Assembly (NCBI GenBank): GCA_014925825.1
Contig: JACGCK010000128.1
Span: forward strand, 1-64,000
From: Pholiota molesta
Taxonomy: Eukaryota; Basidiomycota; Agaricomycetes; Agaricales; Strophariaceae
Reading direction: 5' to 3'
DNA: 64,000 nt
This document shows, piece after piece, positions 1 to 10,691 of this stretch. Position numbers and translations under genes: made by a program. A model generated the notes under the pieces. The model searched no databases. It was not told the origin of the DNA and saw only the letters and a program-made list of their open reading frames with translations. Every line of letters begins with the position of its first letter. Position 1 is the first letter of the stretch.

Positions 1-1153
1 GAAATATGCAAGGAACACATCCGCGCCTTGGGCCCAATGATGTCCATTTATCTGGAGGCAAGTAAGACTTGGGTGTCGCAAGGTCAACATTGGTAGTTCG
101 AATACATCTGCGCCAAGATTTTCGAGGGTTAGATGTGTCAAGCGCGGCGCGGCGCGTAAAAGTTCGGAACACCTTGCGATTGGAAGGTCATAAGCTCGAC
201 ATGTACATGTGTGACACTGTCCCACTCCATTGCGACATCATCGAATGTGAGGGCATACAGGTTAACCTCTCTGAGGTTGGAGTCCCCCAAAGATTGATGC
301 AATCCGCGGGATCTTCATTGTCGATGAAGGATCTTCAATGTCTTCGACAACCAGCTGAACTGTAAAGGTCACAAGCATCGGGGCGTCCAATTCGTTGCAA
401 TATACATACTGCATGAAACGCTTTGGGAGGTTAAGATTCAAGTAGAACCATCTTTCAGAGCACTGGTTAATCGGATACGTGAGTCGCCCGATATAACTCT
501 CATATCCATAGGGATGAGGAGCCAATAGACCACTATCGAGGCGTCTACACTCCGTGTAGAGGTAAACGTACAGTGGAAGTTCGTCGGATCTGTCCAACCA
601 CTGGTTGATCATACCGGGAGCATTTTCACGTTCGTCGTAGAGGTTGACAGAGATTGTTGTCCAGAGCTGGGGGAGCGACCAGGCTAAGGAACGCCAGGCT
701 CTGCAGACAGCACCGAGCAAGAGGAGATTCTTCATACTCTTCCTGACATCGGTAGGTTTCTCGCTATCGAATCGGTTGCATGGCTTCATTGGAAGAGGTC
801 GCAGGTACATGAAGATGTAGGACACAAGTTCGATGGGTAGACGAGAGAGTGAACCGTGCACGGTGTTAACTTTGGTATTGTTGGCTGTCCGCAATGCTTT
901 CAAAGTAGAAAGAGCTTCTTCCATCTCGAGGATCTGTCGGTCAAGCGAAACGCCCTCTTTACAGGCACCACAGGTATCTTCTTTTCCAGGATCGCATCTG
1001 CTAGTTGTCGGGATGTTGCATTCTGGTGTTTCGATGTTGGAAGGATTGCGAGTCGTCTATCATTTGGATTATTTACTCAGTCGTCATGATAGGTGAGATC
1101 TTGAGAACTGATAGGCATACCCTTACCTTGACCTTCTTTATGATTTGTTTCAT
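1..1153 (-). pseudogene. F-box protein copy, frameshifted and cut by window edge
   Basis: This is a close paralogue of the F-box gene at 4743-6504. A first exon of nine codons (1153-1127, MKQIIKKVK) is followed by a GT-AG intron and a second exon from 1056 that starts TTRN as in the paralogue. The F-box segment (LSRLPIELVSYIFMYLRPL) and the following AVCRAWRSLAWSLPQLWTTI are intact. Compared with the paralogue, one G is missing near 281 (GGTTGGAG versus GGTTGGGAG), which ends the frame at 262. A second single base is missing near 200. Between and after these the protein similarity continues in other frames (NLREVNL, then the leucine-rich part), so the sequence is a gene copy broken by small deletions. 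The 3' end lies outside the window. A decayed member of the tandem family is likely; assembly errors are the alternative. Confidence 0.75.
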
Positions 1154-1734
1154 CTTGCACTGGTCTTCCGATTCGCACTTGTGTCTTCATGAACGTTGTG
1201 GTTGAGCCGTAAATTGTAATTTGCTCGATCATTCGGACCGGACCGCATTTTTCCGAACCCAACTGATTACGTATCTTCCTTCAAAATGACTGCGAAACTC
1301 TCCCCGCTTGCCAACTTCATCCGTACTACTTATCCATATCTTATTCATGATCCACGGTCTGCATAACGAGCAAACTTTCTAAAGCTTGCTCATGACCATA
1401 CCTCCACCCACATACCTTCCAGACGAGAAGACCCACCATTCATTCGCGCGCACAGAAGAGTACATATGGACGTGCAAATGCAGCGCTTGATAACCCAGTA
1501 ACGAGCTATGGTGGCCGACAATGATGTGCAGAGCTACTATGCTCATCTATTCATTTCACATGCAGATTAGGGCATGCTGACATGATATTCAAGGTTCCTA
1601 TGTTGCTTGACGTGACGCATGCACCCTTTTCGGCAGATTTGGTGCGACGTAGCTCCCGCCATAAACCCAGCATGACGCTCCAGAGTTCGGACGAGAGTTC
1701 AGACACGCGGTGCCTTGCCTAAACGTCGCGAACA
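1154..1734. other. Intergenic spacer
   Basis: No convincing coding segment is seen on either strand. It is the presumed promoter region shared by the F-box copy on the left and the decayed gene on the right. Confidence 0.5.
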
Positions 1735-2377
1735 ATGGCACTCAACATCAGCCAGTTAGTGCGGCGCGTTGCGAAGCAGATGGAAGAGGATATCAATGAT
1801 CATCGTACCGCCATTCCGTGCCCCTTCAATTGAGCTGAGGCAACCGTGGTCCGTAACTTCATCCCAAATACATATCTCCAGCCCCTTCAGCCTTTCGTTG
1901 ACGCCATCGATACCCCCGACCTCGTCAATCATGCGCACCTACCTGATACTTAGCCGCCTAATATTGTGAAAGCTCTTTCCCCGGACCAATCTTTCGATAC
2001 CGACGACGAAGGGCAGTGGAAGCGGCAGATGGACGTCGACAAGCGGCCATCTACCTATGCATCTCGCTTTCTGGCTCCTCTGCCCATCTCCGACGCGCAA
2101 AACGACGAGGACGAGGACATGGATGACGCACCTCGGCAATTATCTATATCTCGCAAAACGCGAACCGCCGCAACTCGCATCTCCTGAATTAAGGGATGAA
2201 GTATATGAACCGTGCAAGCAATCTGCATTGCTCCGAAGGAGGCGTTGTTCAATTAACTCCTCGCGCTCAGGCTCACCGCCCACGCCTCCAACGTCTGCGG
2301 GAATAATCGCCAGTTGCGATTTATCATGGACGGCAAAATGTATCGTTAACTTCGTGAGCACTTTCGAGTTATCTTAG
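1735..2377 (+). pseudogene. Decayed unknown gene
   Basis: An ATG at 1735 opens a frame beginning MALNISQLVRRVAKQMEED that meets TGA after 32 codons. The same frame continues with protein-like sequence (VVRNFIPNTYLQPLQPF) to a TAG near 1954, then with an acidic stretch (NDEDEDMDD) to a stop near 2187. The neighbouring frame then continues protein-like to 2377 (SPELRDEVYEPCKQ, then Ser/Pro rich). No GT-AG introns of usual size remove the two stops. The pattern of one plausible protein split by two stops and one frameshift suggests a dead gene. I do not recognise the family. It could also be chance reading frames in a GC-balanced region. Confidence 0.3.
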
Positions 2378-2476
2378 TCGATTGTCATATATTTGTTCAA
2401 TCAATTCGTTCAGTTCTAACATGATATAGTACACATACACTTCAAATTGTCAGTCTTACTAGAATCAGTATTCAAT

Positions 2477-4249
2477 CTAGGTAATGTTAGATCCATCTGG
2501 TCCACGACGAATGTCAAGACGCACCGCATTGCTTGAGGCTTCGAGTAAACCAACGGTAGTTGGCATGTTACCTGTATAAAAGAAGGTTTGAAGAGATTGT
2601 CGGAGGAAACCCATGATCGGGTGGAAGATCCCCCAAAAAGGCAGGACCCAGAAGCCGCTTTCGATGACGAGCTGAATCCTACTTTGAGTGTCCGGATCGA
2701 GGAGATAATATATGTTCAGCGGCGTGAGGTAGAGTGGGTCGGCAGGCTCGGTATCGTCGTCGTCGTCATCCGGTCCACTTTGTGAGGCGGTAGCAAGGTT
2801 ATCGGGTTGCATTCCCAATTTCATAGCACAGGACCAATCCTTGGTATCAAGGTGGAGGGTGACCATCACGAGATTGGGGAGGAGGATCCTTTCGCTGGTC
2901 GATTTCATCTCCTCGATTATGGTCGGCGTAGGAAGCTGGGACGGGAGTGGTGATTCGTCCAATCCCGTCTGATATAGGCACTCTACCTCGAGATGTTCCA
3001 GATCAGGCATCCTTTTCAAAAGTACGAGCAGATCTTGTTTGTGTTTCATCCAGCTGTCCGTAATTGCCAACCGAAACGTCTTGAGAGTACACGACGAACG
3101 CTGGAGGAGATTGGCCACAGTGTCCAGATTAGACTGCCGATTTGCGAAGATAGCGAGGTCCTCCAGCGCTGGTAGGTCAAGAAGTGCAAGGAGTGTATCT
3201 GGCGCGTCATCTGAGAAGGGACCGGTTATCTGGAGAGTGCTAAGATTCTGGTGTCGAAGGATCGGTCCTTGGTGTGGGTAACCCAAAAAGACACAACACA
3301 ATTCGATGGGAGAGGAAGAAACTTGAGTATATACATGCGTAAGATTCTTCCAGTCCAATTCGATCCCGAGAAGGGTGACGCCATGAAGGTTGACCTTTCT
3401 GAGGCTAGGAGTCTCACCGACGATGCGGAGGGGTTGGAAGTGCCGGATGGCCGAATCTTGGATACCATGCGTAATTAGCTGAAGCGTCAAGGTCTGTAAG
3501 ATTGGCGCATTCATATCATTGCAATGGACTTGTTGCATGAAGCGCTTTGGGAGGGCAAGATTCAGATACGACCATCTTTTCGAGAGTGAGTTAATCTGAT
3601 GCATGAGTGGTGCAATATAAGGCTCGAGTCCGAAGGGATGGTGGGATGTTCGTCCACTGCTGAAGAACTTCTGCTTTGCATAGAGGTAGATACAAAGTGG
3701 AAGTTCGTCGGACCTCCTTGACCACTGATAAATCATTTCGGGAACGTTTTTGTTTTCGTTGTAGACGTTAACAGAAATCGTTGTCCAGAGTTGGGGGATG
3801 GACCAGGCTAAGGAACGCCAGGTACTACAGACAGCGCCGAGCATGAGGAGATCCTTCATGCTCGCCGCGACCTCCTCAGCCTTGTTAGAATCGAAGGGGT
3901 TGTCCATGTGGCAGTCTAAATCCTTCATTGGAAGAGGTCGTAAACACATGAAAATTCTAGACATGAGTTCGGTAGGGAGGTGGGGGAGAGAAACATGTAT
4001 AGCAGTGTTGACTTTGGTATCGTCGGATGACCTAGACGTTGCTTTCAAATCGGCAAGGGCTTTTTCCATTTCATGGATCCTCCGTTCAAGTGAGATTTCC
4101 GCTTCAGCTCGATTCTCGCTGCGTGCTGATATTTCATCATCGACAGAATTCCCTGTCGCCTATATATTGAAAGTATATATATTCACTCTCTGATATCAGG
4201 ACTCAGGAGATGGATGTACACTTACATCGGTAGCTTTTGCGAACTTCAT
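2477..4249 (-). CDS. F-box domain protein
   Basis: Predicted substrate-recognition subunit of an SCF ubiquitin ligase; the F-box would bind Skp1 and the C-terminal part would choose the target. Exon 1 is 4249-4226 (MKFAKATD); the intron 4225-4160 has a gtaagt donor and an atatag acceptor; exon 2 is 4159-2477. The sum gives 568 residues. The chain starts with a charged helix that can form a coiled coil (about 15-45). An F-box-like segment follows (LPHLPTELMSRIFMCLRPL, about 62-80) and then AVCSTWRSLAWSIPQLWTTI. The remaining 400 residues are irregular leucine-rich, typical of agaricomycete F-box families. The first-exon structure matches the paralogue at 4743-6504, which supports the start used here. 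The target is unknown. There is an acidic run (DDDDDD) near residue 475. Confidence 0.85.
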
Positions 4250-4742
4250 GTTCTTGCACTCTAAATCTTAGCCTTAAGAGTTAGAGAAGGATGGGGATAT
4301 CACAAAACGATCTGAGCTTCAGGCGTCCAAACGACTGTGGACAATTTGTGGGAGATCGATGCAGTGTGCCTAAGTATAAGTATCTCCAAATTGGTCCTAT
4401 GACCGACTCCCCCATCTTCCATAGTACTCAGGTTACTGCATCGGGAATCTTGGCGGATTTCAGTCAGTAAAACGACGGTAGAAATATGGTAGTCGTCAGG
4501 TCGAACACGGTCTGTGCTAATGTGAATTTCTAATTCTCGAGTACATGCCAAGTTTTTGGATTCAATTATCATGTCTTGAAATTATAGCCAAACTTTTTCG
4601 CTGGTTACGCTCCGCCATGATACATATGCCACATGTACACTACGTAGTCAGTCTTATAGTAAAATTTCTAGAGTGAGAGTCATATAACTAATAAAATAAT
4701 TGACGAACATCTAAGTACTTTCACATCAGATCCAGACAACGA
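4250..4742. other. Spacer with an unassigned 90-codon minus ORF
   Basis: Mostly noncoding. On the minus strand 4572-4300 is open for 90 codons (TRELEIHISTDRVRPDDYH and further). Its composition is protein-like and might be a scrap of another F-box/leucine-rich gene, but there is no F-box, no splice partner and no recognised family. Confidence 0.25.
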
Positions 4743-6504
4743 TCAACCAGAAGCAGGATCGTCATACACGTAGCGATAAAGAGAATGTCTTAGGAAGTCC
4801 CTGAAGGGATGCAAGTCAGCCGAAGATGGCATAGGCCAGTAGCCGCTTTCGACGATGGGTTGCATTGTCTGTTGAGTACCTGGATGAAGCAGATAACAGA
4901 TGAATAGCGGTTTGAAATAGAATGGGACGGAAGGTATCATAAGGTTGTTGTCCGAGCGTCTTGCTGAGATGATATTTGAGTCATCTGGACGTAGTAGATG
5001 TAGGGAACAGGACCACGAGCTGCATCGATGTTTGATATGTAGCTTCTTGAGATTGGGAAGGAAGAGACGTTGATCGATTGATTCCATTTGTCGAATTGTG
5101 GTCGGCGACACCAGTAGTCGTTCGTTGGGGCAACGTTGATAAGATAGACACTCTAATTCGAGGATTTCTAGACAAGGCATCCTTTCCAAGAGGCCGATCA
5201 AATGTTGTTTGTTCTCTTCCCAGCTGCCAGATATGCTCAACCGGAACTTCTTGAGAGTACACGACGAATGGCGAAGGAAAACGTCTAGATTGTCCAATTT
5301 AGATAGATGATTTGCGAAGGTACCCAAATCCTCTAACGCCGGGAGGTCAAAATATGAAAGAAATACATCTGCGGCATCGTGCCAAGTATTTCCATTTATC
5401 TGGAGGCAAGTAAGACTTGGGTGTCGAAAGGTCGACATTGGTAGTTCGGCTGAATCTGCGCCGAGACTTTGGAGGGTTAGATGTGTCAAGCGTGGCACGG
5501 TGCGTAAAAAGTCGGAACACCTTGCTATGGAAAGGTCATAATCTTCGACATGTACATGTGTGACACTGCCCCAATCTATTGCGACGTCATCAAATCTGAG
5601 GGCACACAGGTTAACCTCTCTGAGGTTGGGAGTCCCCCTAAAATATATGCATTCAGGGCGATCTCCATTGCCGATGTCGGGATCTTCGATATCTTCAAAA
5701 TCCAGCTGAACCGTAAAAGTCTCAAGCATCGGCGTGTCCAATTCGTTCCAATGGACTTGTTGCATGAAGCGCTTTGGAAGGTTAAGGTTCAAGTAGAACC
5801 ATCTTTCCGAGCACTGGTTAATCGGATACGTGAGTCGTCCGATATTAAGTTCACTTCCATAGGGATGAGGAGCCAATAGACCACTATCGAGGCGTCTACA
5901 TGCCGTGTAGAGGTAAATGTGAAGTGGAAGTTCGTCAGATCTGTCCAACCACTGGTTGATCATATCGGGAGCATTTTCATGTTCGTCGTAGAGGTTGACA
6001 GAGATCGTTGTCCAGAGCTGGGGGAACGACCAGGCTAAGGAACGCCAGGCTCTACAGACAGCACCGAGCAAGAGGAGAGTCTTCATATTCTCCGCAACGT
6101 CATCAGCCTTCCCGGGAAAGAAGGGGTCGCCTAGTTCCATTGGAAGAGGTCGCAGGTACAGGAAGATGTCGGACACGAGTTCGATGGGTAGACGAGAGAG
6201 CGAACCGTGCACGGTGTTCACTTTGGTATTGTTGGCTGCCCGCTTTGCTTTTAAAGTAGAGAGAGCTTCTTCCATCTCGAGGATCTGTCGGTCAAGCGAG
6301 ATGCCCTCTTTACAGGCACCACAGGTATCTCCTTTTTCAGGATCGCATCTGCTAGTTGCAGGAATGTTGCATTCTGGTGTTTCGTTGTCGGAGGAATTCC
6401 GAGTCGTCTATCATTTGGATCATTCACTCAGTCGTCGTGATAGGTGAGATCTTGCGAAATGAGAGGCATACACTTACCTTGACCTTTTTCACAATATGTA
6501 GCAT
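4743..6504 (-). CDS. F-box domain protein
   Basis: Predicted SCF ubiquitin-ligase adaptor. Exon 1 is 6504-6478 (MLHIVKKVK), intron 6477-6408 (gtaagt...tag), exon 2 6407-4743, giving 563 residues in phase. Exon 2 begins TTRNSSDNETPEC and carries a small Cys-rich stretch (CDPEKGDTCGACKEG, about residues 31-45) before a helical segment. The F-box follows (LSRLPIELVSDIFLYLRPL, about 76-94) with AVCRAWRSLAWSFPQLWTTI and a long leucine-rich C-terminal region. A related Cys stretch is present in the F-box gene at 29520, so it is probably a family trait. The F-box copy at 1-1153 is its closest relative here and is broken; this copy is intact. Function beyond the F-box is unknown. Confidence 0.85.
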
Positions 6505-7421
6505 CTCACACCGGCCTTGCACTTCGCACTTGTGTCTTCATAAATGTTGTAAAATGTGCGTGCGGTTTCGTGTGGTTGAGTCGTACGGATAAATGTAGAT
6601 AGTTCAATCATTCGGACCGGACCGAATTTTCCCCGGATCCATCCGATTACCTACGTACTGCCCCTGTTTGCAACTCCCCATGTCAACTTTCTCCGCCAAC
6701 GATACTTTAGAGATCCCGAATTGAACTGCGAACTAAAATTTATTATAGATACTTTCAGATATCTTTGGCATATTCTAGAAGAGCAGCGTACATGGGTTTA
6801 ATTTCGATACATTCTATATCTCGAAAGTTGAAGTGGTGAGCGCATGATAATTCAACGCTCAAAAGAGTCAAAATTGAGAATGTCGGCGAGAAAATGGGAA
6901 ATAAATCCCAAATGAATCCAGTCAGTCGTTACGTTATTATACTTTTATCCACTTCTACGGCTGGCATGAAAAAAATCATCAGTTTCGCAAATTAGCGGTG
7001 CCGCAGGCCCGCAGCCCATTGAAGCCTTGAAGCTTGAAACCTAACATGTCATTCCGGCCCATTCGACATCTTACTGATGTCCGTCCATAATCCACAGCTA
7101 CATTTAGTAAGCTCACCTGGTGTCCTGGCTGCCCGGAGTTTGATTCACAGAAGTGAAAGATATAATTGACTTGTTCCACACGACCATTGTATTTTAAGCC
7201 TTGACTGGAGACCTCTTGGTCATGATATCGAAGGATTTAGAGTAATAGAATAGGAATATTATCGAGATGAACACGAACGTCAAAAGATAAGTTACTAGAT
7301 AAAGACAGACGGACATATCGTGTATGATTCGTTTGAGTAATGCAAATTCTTTTAAACTCATGAGAGGGGTATGTATCCGTAAGGAAAAGAAAAGATACTT
7401 TCCAAGTATTTTCAAAAACTT
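6505..7421. other. Intergenic spacer
   Basis: AT-richer sequence without a supported gene. The open frames at 6979-7179 and 7194-7415 on the minus strand have no splice or family support. Confidence 0.5.
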
Positions 7422-9829
7422 TTAATCAACCCATGTCGGGGTTATCCCTTTAATCAGCCCTGCCATAGGCTTGTACAACTCGTCCCCATCTTTCTTCATC
7501 TCCATTCGCAGCTTGACAGTGCGATGGATCTTGACACCTTCCAGACGCTGTTTTGGTATAACGCGTCCACGTCCGCGATTAATCCTAGCAGGGCAATAAT
7601 AAAATGACAACGAACGATCAGCAAGCAATCCATAAAATGACCGCAGCGAAGAAGCTCCGCCACACAAGAACTTACGAGAGCTTGCGCACCCACGAGTCGT
7701 CGTCCGTCTGGAACCGTATCTGCTGCGGGACACACTCCAGGATCCACCACGACGGCGAAATCCTGAGCATGTCATTGATCGGGCTCAGCGCGTCCGCGAG
7801 GTCCTCCTCCTCCTCGCTGATGAAGTCGTCGATCGCCCCGTGCGTGCCGTTCACGCCGACGCGGTGCATGCCCTTGCGCTCGCGCGGCGGGGGGGCGCCG
7901 GCGAACGCGGTCACCGGCGCCGGGCGGTGTGCGACGTGCGGCCAGAGCGACGCGGGGTCGAGCCCGACGATCTTGAACGCGTCGCGGTGGAAGAGGATCC
8001 CGGTGTTGAGCTTGAAGCACTCGCGGATCATCCACCGCAGCGAGATCCGCGCAAGGTTGTTGCGCACTTCGTTTTTCACCGCGCCGCCTCCGACGTCTAG
8101 AATAGCGGCTCAGAGGTTGAAGAGGGCACACGGAAGCGAAACGGATGGTCGACGAACCGCAATGACACCCGGAAAACCACACCTCCTCCACGTCTGTGTA
8201 ATGTTGGCCGCCGTGGTTATACTGCCGCTCGAGCTCGCGCAGTGTCTTTCGCCGATGGGGCTTCTGGCGCAGCCTGTGCAGTTCGCCCCACTTGAGCCCG
8301 AGCAGCATCTCCTCATGCGTAGGGCGGTTGAAGAAATTGGGCTTGAACCGCACGCGGTGCTCGTCCAGCGCGAGCGCGTGTCGGAAGTTCTTCACGTGGG
8401 TATTGAATGTGGTGAACGGTAGGCGCTTGGGGATGAAGCCAACAGAGCCCACGGTCTCCCTGGTCCGCTTTAGCACGAATAACAGAATCGGATATGGGTA
8501 TCTGAGAGGGACTAACCACACTCCGATCAGCTCGATATCAACATCGACGGAAAACGCCTTCTTGAAGGCGGAACTCTGGCGCCAGCCCGTCTCGTCTTCC
8601 CGGGAATACATCTTGTAAGCAAACGGGACTTGCTGGTGATTATCTTTCGGCAGAAGCCCGACCTGTGGACCATCATGAGACCATCGTTTCATACTTTAGA
8701 GTCGAGACTTGGTAAGCTGGCGTGCACCCACCTTGTGAATCCTGTGTGATTTCCCGCGGCCCGATCAGACGGAGGATGGAGATTAAACGCCAATGTAGCA
8801 CGAGGACACTCACATTCCTGCTAGCGCTCGTGCTGTGTCTGAATTTCTTTCATAAATCCCCGCCTGTACACACGATTTTCCAGAATTTGAGACTTACAGG
8901 CGCCTCGAGAAAAACCTGTATCAGATTATCTCCTAGACTCAGCAGTTGCCGAAAATCGCGGTCAAAAAGCGAAAACGCACCGAATAGACAGATCTTGTCT
9001 CCCGCCTCATCTAAATACATTATTAGCGCCTTACGAACGAAGTTAATTCATTTATTTGGAACGCTTACAATTTTGCATGAGAAATTCATACCCTCCTGAT
9101 AACGTTTCGATGTCGGAGAGTTCGGAAATTAACTTCTAGTTGAAATGCTTACCCATGACATGGGCGTTCAGATGAACCCCGACCATGCTGTCCATGATTT
9201 TGTGCAATTTCGCCATCATCGGTTTGGCTATCTGTGGGATGGTGTAGGTTCCGATTCCGGCCTGGAATAAGATAGCTGGTCAGGAGTTCTACACTTTGAT
9301 AGCAGCGTGGAAAAAGGGGAAACGTGCTTGATAGTACACCATCTGTTGCTGCGGGGAGTCTTTCTTCAGCATCGATAAGAAGTTGACGATATTTGAATTC
9401 TGTCGGGCGCAAGACGTTTGATTGACAAGTTGAGGACGAGGGGAGAATAGACACTGACGTCGTCATCAAATTGGTCCCCTACAGAGAGAAAAATTTCATA
9501 AAAATCAACATTTGAGCATCATGAAATATCGTACCTGTCCCATCAAAGCAAAGCACAAGAGTACGATGAGCATGATGAGGAGGAACGGTGTCAGGGAGAG
9601 AAGAATCATTGGTAGTCCCAGACGCTGATCGAGGGGAAAGTGTTTTCGGAAAGCCAGAAAAATAGTCAGATCCAGGTCTCGTATCGCTCGTTACAGGAGA
9701 ATCAGCCTCGCAATTCAAAATCGGCGCCTTCTCCTCTATCGACGACATCGTAGGGTGCTGATGATGAGGCATTGAAGATGGAGGTGCAAGAAAAGGTGGA
9801 CACTGTGTTCTTACGCTCTCATTCCCCAT
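7422..9829 (-). CDS. Tle1-like DUF2235 alpha/beta hydrolase
   Basis: A fungal member of the DUF2235/T6SS Tle1-like phospholipase family; substrate unknown. Thirteen exons join in phase to 545 residues: 9829-9535, 9478-9459, 9399-9328, 9261-9153, 9095-9069, 9010-8981, 8915-8898, 8838-8814, 8741-8732, 8662-8517, 8459-8158, 8096-7676, 7584-7422. Family landmarks appear in order: LCFDGTG (about 93-99), YYQ then AGIGTYT, the nucleophile elbow GFSRGA with Ser187, YTARALAGM, TVGSVGF, and GCHCDVGGG with Asp352 as the likely acid. Exon 9 is only 10 nt. The junction after exon 3 uses a GC donor (CAA|gcacgt), required to keep YYQ-AGIG. The first 85 residues are Ser/Pro-rich and poorly conserved, so the true start could be a later Met (residue 20 or 28). 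No signal peptide is seen. Confidence 0.9.
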
Positions 9830-10691
9830 CGTGGGGTTGAAATAGTCAGGTCCAGATAATTGTTCGCTTCCCAGATAGATGAAAGAAGATATCTCATGGA
9901 GAATCCCCTAAAGAAACTCCTCGGTGTGGAATCGCTGATCCACTACAAATGTCAAGATTGTTTATATCCAGCGTATCTTGAACCAAAGAGGCAGGTACTA
10001 CCCAAGGAGCGACAGACATGGCTGACAGTTGATAGTTCGGCATTCCAAGGACTAATGGCAATTGACTGTTGATTAGTGACTTGCTGTTGACAGTCTGACT
10101 TCAGAACGTGAGGCTGCGCTGTCGGAATGAAAGCTCTGAAGATACTCTGGATCCTCGTCCTTGTCGCATGGTTCAAATGAAGAAGGCTTAGCAGGGATCC
10201 TCCGTAGTGCTTCCTGCCTGGAGGGCATTGGAGGAGCTACAAGGCTCGAACTGGTATAAATGGCATGCAGGATGATGGTGTTGAGATGAAGTGCGGATTA
10301 GGCGGCCGTCAGTCGTGCAGGAGCGCGCTCAGCGGAGCCGGAAAGCCGGAGCACAGCCATCCATCACATATTTATCTAATCTAATCTATTGCCTTTTACA
10401 CGCGACAGGATCAACATGAGCCTTTACCTCTGCTGTCAGCGCCGGACGATGACACAGTCCGACCGTGGCGCCCCCTTGCGGTCTTCTCTGATACTCTCCG
10501 GCGAAATCAGAGGCGGATTTGCGCGTGAGCGCTCAGCCAAGAGTCCCTAATTTGTTTCAAGAGGAACCTCATTGCTCTCTGCACAAACTTTTGCGACCAT
10601 TTGCCGCCGCCACATCATTCGACTACTCTTTGCAAATGCAAATCTGATCATACTCTCTCTTTTGCCACCCGAAGTCCTATCTGCACTCTAA
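9830..10691. other. Divergent intergenic region
   Basis: Lies between the minus-strand hydrolase and the plus-strand regulator and should hold both promoters. No coding segment is supported. Confidence 0.5.

Noticed and set aside
7604..8422. 272-codon plus ORF
   Set aside because: Antisense to exons 11-13 of the Tle1-like hydrolase.
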